Shown: one piece after another, positions 7,230 to 14,700 of the stretch
Position numbering within the stretch: the first letter of the stretch is position 1
How the letters are laid out: each line of letters opens with the position of its first letter
Source of the DNA: Betaproteobacteria bacterium
GTDB lineage: Bacteria; Pseudomonadota; Gammaproteobacteria; Burkholderiales; Burkholderiaceae_C
Assembly (NCBI GenBank): GCA_009927195.1
Contig: RFNL01000136.1
Coordinates: forward strand, 1 to 16,482
Direction of reading: 5' to 3'
Length of the DNA: 16,482 nt
The notes under the pieces: generated by a model
What the model saw: only the letters and a program-made list of their open reading frames with translations
What the model was told of the DNA's origin: nothing
Database searches by the model: none
Made by a program: the position numbers and the translations under genes

Positions 7230-8114
7230 TCAGCCCATGCCGTTGGCTTTTTTAATGGCTGGCGCAGTGCGGTAAATCTGGTTCCACACCTCTGGTGTGA
7301 AGTCGGTGTGCAAAGGAGAGGTGGTGTCCAAAGCCAGGGGATGGTCAGGGTCGGTCATGGCCAATGCGTAAATGGGTTCATGGTCGGTGACGAACAGCGA
7401 TTTGTAGCCATAGTCACCCACAGGGCCCAGGTTGTAGAAACGAAATCCGTTTTTCGACGCCCAACGGCTTGCCAGCAAGCATGCAAACATGCCCGGAGAA
7501 CGATTCTTGAAAGCCCGATTCCATTGGCAAAAGCTGCCGTACAACTGGTCGTATTCAGGCAATAGGATCGATACATCGGTCAATACCAACTCACCCAATG
7601 GGTCGTGGACTTTCAGCACCAATATGTCGAGTTTGCGGATGTAGTCCACAAAACCCTCGACCTCCAAGTCGTCGATGTAGCAATTGGCGAAGTGCTCGCC
7701 ACCCATTTCAAACATGTCTTCAAGCGTGATCTGCGCGCCAGGAATGACCTCTTCACTGATGTCAAACAATTTGTACTGTTTGTCGTATTCGCTGAATTTG
7801 CGGGCTCTGCGGGGCTCTTCCCAAAAGGCTTTGGAATAAGTGTCGACCAAGCCGTATTGATCGTTGATAGGTACGCCATAAGGGCCTTCAGGGGGCAAGG
7901 CATACACGATGAACGGCTTGGGCGCTTGCACCAGCATTTCCTCGGTCACATCAATATAAGGGCACAAAGCATCCCAGCGCGATGTGTAATAAGTGATGTC
8001 GTTGTGTTCGCTCTCGATGCACAGGTTATCTTCGGTCCAACTTTGGTATCCAAGATGTTGAACATCATGGGACTCATTGGCGGAATCAATGGCTCGTAAG
8101 GGCGTAACGATCAT
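7230..8114 (-). CDS. Ate1/Bpt-like GNAT-fold protein (putative aminoacyl-tRNA-protein transferase relative)
   Basis: A 294-residue protein. Its C-terminal half resembles the GNAT core of arginyl/leucyl-tRNA-protein transferases: LVLTDVSILLPEYDQLYG (about 177-193), then the W-N-x-A-F-x-x-R-S-P-G-M-F-A helix (198-211), A-S-x-x-G-F-R-F-Y-N-L-G (219-230) and D-Y-G-Y-K (234-238). In Ate1/Bpt the equivalents are the 'RSLGT', 'YLG' and 'YK' elements. The N-terminal half (1-160) is acidic and aromatic-rich and lacks the Cys motif of classical Ate1, so a different acyl donor or target is possible. Its ATG overlaps the stop of the YkgJ-like gene (ATGA, 8111-8114) and a GGAAG Shine-Dalgarno lies inside that gene. 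The GNAT relation is reasonably supported; the activity is not. Confidence 0.6.
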   Translation of the reverse strand: MIVTPLRAIDSANESHDVQHLGYQSWTEDNLCIESEHNDITYYTSRWDALCPYIDVTEEMLVQAPKPFIVYALPPEGPYGVPINDQYGLVDTYSKAFWEEPRRARKFSEYDKQYKLFDISEEVIPGAQITLEDMFEMGGEHFANCYIDDLEVEGFVDYIRKLDILVLKVHDPLGELVLTDVSILLPEYDQLYGSFCQWNRAFKNRSPGMFACLLASRWASKNGFRFYNLGPVGDYGYKSLFVTDHEPIYALAMTDPDHPLALDTTSPLHTDFTPEVWNQIYRTAPAIKKANGMG

Positions 8115-8554
8115 TTTTGGGCTTCCTTTGGAAGAGGTGGGTGAGGCAACTTCTTTAAATCAAAATAGTCCGCATCGATGGAGAAATTTCGGCGCAAAAA
8201 AGAGGGGTCTTTTTTCTCCAGACCAAGAATGGCGATTTGGACCTGAGACAAATGTTGGTGTGCTTCACTGCCCACTTTTTTGAGTTGGCGAATGTAAGTG
8301 GGCATCAATGGACAATCAGAGTCGTAGAAAAACCGACGCAGCGTGGGATCAAAAGAAAGCGGATAAAGGCTGCAGGCAAAAGGTTTTTCTTGACCCATGG
8401 TGCAGCCCTGTTCTCCAAGGTATTCGCAATGCTTTTCAATGCAAATACCGCCCAATTTCTTTTTTTCCAGGCGGGTCAAACTGACTTCAAGGGGAGGGCT
8501 TCCGTCGTCGATCGTGCAACAACGCTGGCACTGTGCACAGTGGTCAAACAGCAC
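8111..8554 (-). CDS. YkgJ-family CxxCxxCC cysteine-cluster protein
   Basis: A 147-residue protein starting with the family signature C6-x2-C9-x2-C12-C13 (HCAQCQRCC), with further cysteines at C43 (KHCEYL), C51 (GCTMG), C61 (FACSLYPL) and C81 (DCPL). The pattern C...C...P-x-x-C-x-x-Y-P is typical of YkgJ/UPF0153 proteins, which are thought to chelate zinc or iron, probably as an Fe-S or metal-binding module. The start is a GTG at 8554 with GGA a few bases upstream; no in-frame ATG lies between it and the preceding stop. It is the first gene of a two-gene unit coupled to the Ate1-like gene, suggesting the two proteins act together. Exact role unknown. Confidence 0.82.
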   Translation of the reverse strand: MLFDHCAQCQRCCTIDDGSPPLEVSLTRLEKKKLGGICIEKHCEYLGEQGCTMGQEKPFACSLYPLSFDPTLRRFFYDSDCPLMPTYIRQLKKVGSEAHQHLSQVQIAILGLEKKDPSFLRRNFSIDADYFDLKKLPHPPLPKEAQK

Positions 8555-8932
8555 GGTAATCCATGCCGCGAATAGCGGGCGTGATCAAGGGGTTAGAGGC
8601 GGAGACACTGCACCGATGACATTCGCGGTCATCATGGGGTTGCCATATTGAAGGTGGCCTGCCATGGCCATTTACTTTTTGCATTGCTGTTGTTGTTGAT
8701 GATGGTAAGCGCCTTGTGGCTTTTACCGTCAAAGGTTTATGCTGTGCATTGTCGCCGTCTAGATTATTGATCCAATGGACTATGCCGTCAAGTTTGTTGG
8801 TGAATTTTTTAACATCGGTGTGCATGCTTTCATCAAAGGCATGATCTGGGAAAAAGCGAACACAAATAATCAGTCCTCTGCCGTAGACTGTGAGGAACTG
8901 TCTGCGAACCTGATCCTCACTCGAGAAATCTC
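8555..8932. promoter_or_regulatory. 378-base divergent intergenic region (YkgJ-like / Rieske large subunit)
   Basis: No convincing gene lies here. A 93-codon - strand frame (8544-8825) overlaps the YkgJ start and has no recognisable domain. Two dyads stand out, both with 11-base spacers: CATGC (8823-8827) / GCATG (8839-8843), and AGAC (8885-8888) / GTCT (8900-8903). A -10-like AATAAT at 8865-8870 has only a poor -35 (ATGATC 8841-8846, 18-base spacing), and the first dyad covers that position. This looks like an activator-dependent promoter for the oxygenase genes. The remainder (about 8600-8760) shows nothing I can name. Confidence 0.45.
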
Positions 8933-10228
8933 ATGAGTAACACGCAATTTGAATCATGTCCTTATGTATGGCCCAAGGCTGATTTTTCTCGGGTACCGTA
9001 TGAAGTCTTCACCGATGCAAACATCTATCGTTTGGAAAATGAGCGGATATTTCGTGGCCCGGTGTGGAACTACTTGTGCCATGAGGTGGAACTGCCTGAA
9101 GTGGGCAGTTTCGTCACCAATTGGGTGGGTGATACCCAAGTGGTGATCACGCGGTCTGAAGATGAAAGTATTCACGCATTTGAAAATTCATGTGCACACC
9201 GCGGCGCACAGTTGGTTACGGCCGTTCGTGGACGCGCTCCCAGCATCACTTGCCCCTATCACCTTTGGAACTACTCACTCAAAGGGGCACTTACTGGTGT
9301 GCCTTTGCTCAAAGGCCTCAAAGGCAAGGGCGGCATGCCCCCTGATTTTCAAAAAACAGATCACGGACTCAATGCCATGAAAGTGGAGATCCATGCGGGA
9401 CTGATCTTTGGCTGTTTCCATGACACCCCCCCCGATTTAAAAACCTTCTTGGGGCCCCATTCGCTGTCCCAGATCGATCGCTTATTGGTTCAAAGAAAGC
9501 CAAAGGTTTTGGGTTACTTGCGCCAACGCATTCCAGGCAATTGGAAGCTTTATAACGAGAATGTGCGCGACCCCTATCACGGCTCTTTGCTGCACCAATT
9601 TCAAGTTTCCTTTGGTTTGCAGCAACCCACCATGAAGGGGGGCATTAAATTGGATGCCGAACTCAAAAACACGTGGAACCACTCCATCCTGAGCGCCACG
9701 GACAAAGACAATCATGCTTTGGTGGCCCAAGCCTATGAGGGCACTGGCAAATTCAATCCCAACATGAAAATGGCCGACCCTGCTTTGATCCATGTCCCCT
9801 TGGACTTGGACGACGGGTACAAGACCACGATTTTGTCCATATTCCCATCCATGGTGGTGGCCCAAGTGGACAACACCTACGCCATACGGCACCTGCGCCC
9901 CAAAGGGCCTGATGCGGTGGAACTTCACATGACTTACCTGGGCTTTGAATCAGACACAGCAGCGCAAACGCAAGACAAGTTGCTCACCGCCAATTTCATT
10001 GGCCCTTCAGGCTACATATCTTTGGAAGATGGTGAAGCCTTGCGCTTGGTTCAGCAAGGGGTGAAATTGCGTCGACCCGGTGGTCATGAGGTTTTGGAAA
10101 TGGGAGGAGTAGGGCCAGTCCAAGACACCGACTATCTGTCTCAAGAAATATCCATTCGTGGGTTTTGGCAGTACTACCACCACATCATGGGTTGGGGTAA
10201 CGAATCGCCCTCGGGAGACGGTCAATGA
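8933..10228 (+). CDS. Aromatic-ring-hydroxylating oxygenase large (alpha) subunit, NagG/AndAc-like
   Basis: A 431-residue Rieske non-haem iron oxygenase large subunit. The Rieske motif is C87-A-H89 ... C107-P-Y-H110 (SCAHRGAQL; TCPYHLWNYSLKGAL). The catalytic iron motif is N210-x2-D213-x2-H216-x4-H221 (ENVRDPYHGSLLH). Recalled salicylate 5-hydroxylase (NagG) and anthranilate dioxygenase (AndAc) sequences share GGMPPDF, LGYLRQRIPGNWKLYNENVRDPYH, the SIFPSMVV segment and GPSGYISLEDGEALRLVQ, so a hydroxylated or amino-benzoate-type substrate is likely. It overlaps the small-subunit gene by ATGA (10225-10228), as expected for an alpha3beta3 enzyme. No ferredoxin or reductase is adjacent. The ATG start has only a weak GAGA Shine-Dalgarno. 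Class is sure; substrate is inferred. Confidence 0.92.
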   Translation: MSNTQFESCPYVWPKADFSRVPYEVFTDANIYRLENERIFRGPVWNYLCHEVELPEVGSFVTNWVGDTQVVITRSEDESIHAFENSCAHRGAQLVTAVRGRAPSITCPYHLWNYSLKGALTGVPLLKGLKGKGGMPPDFQKTDHGLNAMKVEIHAGLIFGCFHDTPPDLKTFLGPHSLSQIDRLLVQRKPKVLGYLRQRIPGNWKLYNENVRDPYHGSLLHQFQVSFGLQQPTMKGGIKLDAELKNTWNHSILSATDKDNHALVAQAYEGTGKFNPNMKMADPALIHVPLDLDDGYKTTILSIFPSMVVAQVDNTYAIRHLRPKGPDAVELHMTYLGFESDTAAQTQDKLLTANFIGPSGYISLEDGEALRLVQQGVKLRRPGGHEVLEMGGVGPVQDTDYLSQEISIRGFWQYYHHIMGWGNESPSGDGQ

Positions 10229-10758
10229 ACGAAACCATTTTGGAGGTCAGTGCTTTTTTGTATCGATACGCTGAATTGCTGGATGGGGAGCAGTTTGACC
10301 AATGGACCCAATTGTTTGATGTCAAGGATTGTCAATACCGGGTGTTATCGCGAGAAAACCAAGAACTTGGCCTTCCTCTGCCCATCATGGGTTGCTTCAG
10401 CCATGGCATGGTCTGTGACCGTGTGGCGATGTTGGCCAAAGGCGTGCTCACTTACCGACGCGATCGCTTATTGCGGCAAGTCTCCAACGTGCAATGCCAT
10501 TCTATTGGTGATGCGAGCGTGAATGTGCGTGCCAATTTGGTGGTCTATCAGTCGAGTGAAGAAGGCGTTTCCAGCTTGTACATGGTGGCCAGGTACCAGG
10601 TGTATTGGCTCGGGCTGGCAATGGTTGGCGGATCAAAGTCATGGATGTGGTGGTCGATTCATTTGGCATCGACACCATGTTGGCAGTGCCATTGTGAGCC
10701 GGTAAACAATGGAAGAATGCAAGCGTTTGTGCACGGATTGAAAGCCCTGTTTGATTGA
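10225..10758 (+). CDS. Aromatic-ring-hydroxylating oxygenase small (beta) subunit, C-terminus frameshifted
   Basis: The NTF2-like beta subunit of the preceding oxygenase. As it stands it reads 177 residues. Residues 1-125, up to SSLYMVARYQ, match the family (N-terminal FLYRYAELLD, central LTYRRDRLLRQVSN). From residue 126 the sequence becomes unrelated (VYWLGLAMVGG..., Trp/Cys-rich). The expected family ending is encoded in another frame immediately downstream (10602-10697: VLARAGNGW, then RIKVMDVVVDSFGIDTML, ending AVPL and stop). Restoring one base near 10600-10601 (GT to GAT) would give a normal 157-residue subunit ending at 10697. Beta subunits are mostly structural, but loss of the conserved C-terminal strand and helix could impair assembly. 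Either a true 1-base deletion or a sequence error. Confidence 0.85.
   Translation: MNETILEVSAFLYRYAELLDGEQFDQWTQLFDVKDCQYRVLSRENQELGLPLPIMGCFSHGMVCDRVAMLAKGVLTYRRDRLLRQVSNVQCHSIGDASVNVRANLVVYQSSEEGVSSLYMVARYQVYWLGLAMVGGSKSWMWWSIHLASTPCWQCHCEPVNNGRMQAFVHGLKALFD
10602..10697 (+). other. Displaced C-terminal coding segment of the beta subunit (after frameshift)
   Basis: This segment is in a different frame from the 10225 start. It encodes 31 residues with the usual end of oxygenase beta subunits (V-L-A-R-x-G-N-G-W-R-I-K, then D-V-V-V-D-S-F-G-I-D-T-M-L-A-V-P-L) followed by TGA 10695-10697. Its quality shows the frameshift is recent or an artefact, since the reading frame has not otherwise decayed. 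Confidence 0.85.
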
Positions 10759-12679
10759 CTTGATTCGATATTTTTGTTTGGTTGTCTGTATCGGTTTCAC
10801 GGTTGTGGGGCCAGCACGTGCAACCAATCATGAAGTTGAATATGCTTTTTTCCACGATGACTCAGGCAATTTAACGTTTGCGCAAATTGAGCAGGCGCAA
10901 TTCCAACCCTATGCCAACACCTTGCGCCTGGGGTATGCACGTGGCAACACATGGATCAAGGTCATTGTCAATCCAGCACGCGATGACCCCGACGAGTCGA
11001 AGTCTGGTCACTCAGGGGTATTGAGGGTTGGGCCCAACTATCTTGACCACGTGGATTTATACCAAAGGCAAGATGGTCGCGAGTCGATTTTGATGGCTGG
11101 GGACATGGCAAGTACTCGTCAAAACCAATGCAAGGATGACCTGTTTTGTTTTGATGTGGGATTGAGCGAAGAACAGTCTCGCACCCTGTTTCTCAAAATT
11201 CAAACCGATGGCGTTCGCTGGATTCAAATTCATTGGATCAATGACAGGGAATTGAATGCGCAGGTTTTAGATCGTGTGGCCCGCATCAGTTCAGCCCTTT
11301 CAATCTCTGTGGCCTTGTTGATATTGGGTGTGTTTTTTGCAATCTTTGAGCCTTCCAAGTTGATGCAATGCTATTGCTTGTTTCAATTGACTGCTTTGCT
11401 ATTTACCTTCACATCCACCGGTCTGATGGGGCGAATGATTCCACAACTGGACCCGCAATGGGTGAACTCATTTGGTCAAATGTTCCAAGTGATGCGCATC
11501 GGCATGACGGTTTTGTTGGGAAGGATGGTGTTGAAGGACTACGACTTGTCGCCGTTTCACCTCTGGTTGACCAAAGTGATGTTGGCGACTTGCTCAGTTT
11601 CCTTTATTTTGATCGTGCTCGGACAAGCCCACGTGGCATTGATGTCGAGTTACGCGGTTTTCTTTCTGAACCCAGCCATACAGCTTTATGGTGTAACAAA
11701 AGTAAAAAATATTGATCCCACGCTACAGAAAATATTGATCCTGGGTTACGCCATTTACGCGGCGCTGGTGGGATTTGGAACGTCCGTTGCATTTGACTGG
11801 TTTCCTGCGTACACCACCGATGCCAGTCTCGCCAGCGTTGCCGATTGGCGACTCAATGGCATGTTTGTCAGCATGTTTGTTTTTTGGGTGGTGCTCAAAC
11901 AGCAGCAGACCCATCAACTCAAGCAAATGAGTGATTTGCAAAACCTGCGCTTGGTTGGACTGCAGACACAATTCAGCGCTCAACAACTAAAAGAGCGACA
12001 GTCATTGATTGACTTGTTGACCCACGAGTTGAAGAACCCCATGGGCACTATTCGGTTTGCATTGGAGGCACTCAAGCGAAGCATCACCCCCCACCAAAGC
12101 ATTGAAATACCAGTGCAGCACATACAGCAGTCGGTGGCGCGTATGGATGCATTGATTGAACATGTGGCGCAGTCAAACCAGGTGGATGCTGGCAACGTGT
12201 TGTCGGTGGAAACGATTGACCTGGGGGAAATGATTGATGAATTCACTTCTGAATATGCCTATCCCTCGGTATTTGAGTGCACAAAGGTAGAAGGGCTCAG
12301 CTTTAGTTGCAACCGACAAATGCTGAGCGTTGTGGTGGAGAACTTGCTGAGCAATGCAGTCAAATACGCCAGCGACGGACGTGTTCAAGTTCAAGCCGAC
12401 AAGGAATATGCCAGCCGTTCTGAAATTGATTTTGTTTCAGAATTTTTGATTTTAAAAGTCTCCAATCAAGTCGATTCGATGAATATGCCCGATGAAAGCA
12501 AGTTGTTTGATCGCTATTACCGACATCCCAATGTGATGGGCATACCCGGACTGGGCATTGGGCTGAGCCTGGTTCAGTCAGCGGTGGAACGCATGGGTGG
12601 CACAGTGAGCTATGCCGTTCACGATCATCAGGCGCAATTCAGCGTGCGCATACCCAATAACCTGAGAAAGCAAATATAA
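10751..12679 (+). CDS. Sensor histidine kinase with 7TMR-DISM-type sensory region
   Basis: A 642-residue membrane kinase. A signal-like segment (residues 4-24, ending PARA) is followed by a periplasmic domain (about 25-170) of 7TMR-DISMED2 type. Then come roughly seven membrane helices (about 175-385, e.g. SALSISVALLILGVFFAIF), a coiled linker (about 390-415) and the kinase core. The phosphoacceptor is H425 in LTHELKNPMG, with N531/N535 in NLLSNAVKYA and a G-box near residue 600 (GIPGLGIGLSLVQ). DISM domains often sense carbohydrates or other small ligands outside the cell. No ATG is available at the start: a stop at 10739-10741 leaves TTG 10751 or TTG 10760. The response-regulator gene follows after 2 bases, so the two form a pair. 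The ligand is unknown; control of the adjacent oxygenase is an inference. Confidence 0.9.
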   Translation: MIDLIRYFCLVVCIGFTVVGPARATNHEVEYAFFHDDSGNLTFAQIEQAQFQPYANTLRLGYARGNTWIKVIVNPARDDPDESKSGHSGVLRVGPNYLDHVDLYQRQDGRESILMAGDMASTRQNQCKDDLFCFDVGLSEEQSRTLFLKIQTDGVRWIQIHWINDRELNAQVLDRVARISSALSISVALLILGVFFAIFEPSKLMQCYCLFQLTALLFTFTSTGLMGRMIPQLDPQWVNSFGQMFQVMRIGMTVLLGRMVLKDYDLSPFHLWLTKVMLATCSVSFILIVLGQAHVALMSSYAVFFLNPAIQLYGVTKVKNIDPTLQKILILGYAIYAALVGFGTSVAFDWFPAYTTDASLASVADWRLNGMFVSMFVFWVVLKQQQTHQLKQMSDLQNLRLVGLQTQFSAQQLKERQSLIDLLTHELKNPMGTIRFALEALKRSITPHQSIEIPVQHIQQSVARMDALIEHVAQSNQVDAGNVLSVETIDLGEMIDEFTSEYAYPSVFECTKVEGLSFSCNRQMLSVVVENLLSNAVKYASDGRVQVQADKEYASRSEIDFVSEFLILKVSNQVDSMNMPDESKLFDRYYRHPNVMGIPGLGIGLSLVQSAVERMGGTVSYAVHDHQAQFSVRIPNNLRKQI

Positions 12680-12681
12680 AT

Positions 12682-13398
12682 ATGCCGCATACCAAAAATC
12701 TTGTGGTGGCCTTGGTCGAAGATGATCGTTTGCTGCGTGAAGAAATTGCCGGTCACTTGCTGGCCCATGGCTTCGAGGTGCATGCGGTCAACTGTGCCAC
12801 AGCCCTGGACGATTTGCTGGCGCGAACGCCAACGGACTTGTTTGTATTGGATTTGAATTTGCCAGGGGAGAGCGGTCTGTCTTTGTGCAAGCGGTTGCGA
12901 CAAACCTTGCCCCATGCGGGCATAGCCATTTTGACCGCACGCGTCGCACTGAACGATCGCTTGGCGGGCTATGAAATGGGCGGTGCTGACATATATCTGA
13001 CCAAGCCCATCGCGCCCGATGAATTGGTCATGGTTTTACGCAGCCTAGGCAGGCGCATAAAAAAAGCCGATACTGATCACGATTGGTCTTTGAATTTGCG
13101 CGACAGAACCCTTAAAAGCCCACACGCACAGGCCAAGCTTCGGTTGACCAGCCGAGAAAAAACATTCTTGGTGGCCCTGATCCAGGCCAAAGACAATACC
13201 TTGGAATCTGGGGCACTTTGTGATTTGTACACCAGCGAAGATTCAGACGATTTGATGAGCAAGCACGCTTTGGAGGAATTGGTGGCACGTTTGCGCAAGA
13301 AGCTCAGGTCTGCTTTGCCGCAAGAGGCGGAGCAACCCATCAAATCGGTCTGGGGCGTGGGTTATCAGTTGTGCATACCGGTTGAGTTTGGGCATTGA
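12682..13398 (+). CDS. OmpR/PhoB-type response regulator
   Basis: A 238-residue two-domain regulator. In the receiver domain (residues 7-120) the acidic pocket is E13/D14/D15, the phosphorylation site is D57 (FVLDLNLPGESG), and the switch residues are T85 and K108 (LTKP). The C-terminal winged helix (about 130-236) has the LTSREKTFLVALI stretch, the LEELVARLRKKL recognition helix region and the closing KSVWGVGYQL wing. It lies 2 bases after the histidine kinase stop, with GAGAAAG (about 12664-12670) as its ribosome-binding site inside the kinase gene, so the kinase is its cognate partner. It probably activates or represses nearby genes after phosphorylation; the target is not visible from sequence alone. 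Confidence 0.93.
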   Translation: MPHTKNLVVALVEDDRLLREEIAGHLLAHGFEVHAVNCATALDDLLARTPTDLFVLDLNLPGESGLSLCKRLRQTLPHAGIAILTARVALNDRLAGYEMGGADIYLTKPIAPDELVMVLRSLGRRIKKADTDHDWSLNLRDRTLKSPHAQAKLRLTSREKTFLVALIQAKDNTLESGALCDLYTSEDSDDLMSKHALEELVARLRKKLRSALPQEAEQPIKSVWGVGYQLCIPVEFGH

Positions 13399-13481
13399 GG
13401 TTATACCCTGTGGCCAAGCCATGATGGATGGGTTATAAATCTTGGCACGCACAGAGTGTGGTTGACGCTTGGGGGTTGTGT
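13399..13481 (+). promoter_or_regulatory. Intergenic region with a 7-base direct repeat before the exported hydrolase
   Basis: An 83-base gap following the response regulator. GGTTATA occurs at 13399-13405 and again at 13431-13437, 32 bases apart (about three helical turns), compatible with a regulator binding the same face twice. TATAAA within the second copy could serve as a -10 element. No hairpin terminator for the two-component operon was found. Confidence 0.3.
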
Positions 13482-14669
13482 ATGAATTTTTTGCTCAGGT
13501 TAAGCTTTGTCAGTCTATGGATTGCTGGCTGGACCAGCGTTCAGGCACAAATAGCCCCGGGTCGCACTTGGCCAGAACTGCAGCAAGCGGTTCAAGAGCG
13601 TGCCAATGCACAGCGTTACCCCATGACTGGGTTTGATGCCAAAGAGGTGGCGGAAATATTGGGACGCATTCGCTCGCTAGACCGCGATGAATGGGCAGCG
13701 TCCTGGATTCAAAATGGTGAGCGTCATCAACAAGCGGCTCAAGCGCTTGAAAAAACCGACCCCGTCAAGGCGCGTGAGGCCTATTTGTCCGCTTGGCGCT
13801 ACCACGGTTTTGGGGCATGGCCGACCCAAAACTCAAGCGAAAAAAAACACGCTCATGCTTTGGCCACTCAAGCCTTCAGGGCCTATGCGAAACTCGCAGA
13901 TCCACCCATTGAGGTATTGCGCATACCTTTTGAGGACAAAGAAATCGTTGCATACCTCCAGCGTCCACACGGCGTCCAAAAGCCAGCGGTGGTGATGTCT
14001 GTGGGGGGCTTGGACAGCTATAAAGAGTTTGTGGTCGAGCAATACGGCCCCGATTATTTGAAGGCGGGGTTGGCTTATGTCGCATTGGATATGCCTGGAA
14101 CGGGTGAGGCACCCATCAAAATCGACGTGGGGGCAGAGCGCATGTATTCCAAAGTCATCGATGCCCTGCAATCGCGTACCGACATTGATGCATCGAAAAT
14201 CGGATTTCAAGGTGTATCTTGGGGCGGGCATTGGGCCGCCAGAATGGCGCAGGCCGAGCCTGAGCGGTTGAAGGCTGTGGTCAATTGGGCAGGTCCGGTT
14301 CATGCCTATTTTCAACGCGAATGGCAACTCAAAGCCTTGGGGACCCGCGAGTATTTGTTCGATTTGTTCCCAGCCCGTGCCGCGGTTTATGGCGTGAACA
14401 CATTGGAAGATTTTTTGACCTATGGTCCGCGCATGTCGCTCAAAGACAATGGATCATTGGTGAAATCCTCGGCCCCGCAATTGCTGGTCAATGGCGAGCG
14501 CGATACCCAAGTGCCGATTGAAGATTTGTACCTCGTGCTCAAAACCGGCACACCCAAAGAGGCCTGGGTCAACCCCGAAGGGGGGCATATCGGGCGCGGC
14601 AAAGATTGGTCAGATGGCCGCATTTTTTCCGAGGTCATCGTGCCCTGGTTTCAGCGCAAACTGCGTTGA
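13482..14669 (+). CDS. Exported alpha/beta hydrolase (FrsA/DUF1100-like)
   Basis: From ATG 13482 the product has 395 residues with a signal peptide (MNFLLRLSFVSLWIAGWTSVQA, cleavage after about residue 22). A helical N-terminal region (about 30-140) precedes the hydrolase fold. The nucleophile is S246 in G-V-S-W-G-G, the probable acid D341 (GERDTQVP) and the histidine H369 (EGGHIGR). The DMPGTGEAP loop (203-211) is typical of FrsA-type and 2,6-dihydroxypseudooxynicotine hydrolase-type enzymes, which cleave esters or C-C bonds. The predicted periplasmic location is unusual for the latter. An in-frame upstream ATG (13428) would bury the signal peptide, and GGGGG (13471-13475) precedes the chosen start. 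The Bug receptor gene follows after 31 bases, so the pair may release and then capture a carboxylate. Confidence 0.82.
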   Translation: MNFLLRLSFVSLWIAGWTSVQAQIAPGRTWPELQQAVQERANAQRYPMTGFDAKEVAEILGRIRSLDRDEWAASWIQNGERHQQAAQALEKTDPVKAREAYLSAWRYHGFGAWPTQNSSEKKHAHALATQAFRAYAKLADPPIEVLRIPFEDKEIVAYLQRPHGVQKPAVVMSVGGLDSYKEFVVEQYGPDYLKAGLAYVALDMPGTGEAPIKIDVGAERMYSKVIDALQSRTDIDASKIGFQGVSWGGHWAARMAQAEPERLKAVVNWAGPVHAYFQREWQLKALGTREYLFDLFPARAAVYGVNTLEDFLTYGPRMSLKDNGSLVKSSAPQLLVNGERDTQVPIEDLYLVLKTGTPKEAWVNPEGGHIGRGKDWSDGRIFSEVIVPWFQRKLR

Positions 14670-14700
14670 CTCCACCCACTATCCAGTCAAGGAGTTCAAA

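Noticed and set aside
8544..8825. 93-codon - strand frame upstream of the YkgJ-like gene
   Set aside because: It overlaps the start of a well-supported gene out of frame, has no recognised domain and lies in promoter-like DNA.
14491..14700. Extended N-terminus of the Bug protein
   Set aside because: This stretch is coding for the hydrolase in another frame; a strong Shine-Dalgarno and signal peptide place the start at 14701.
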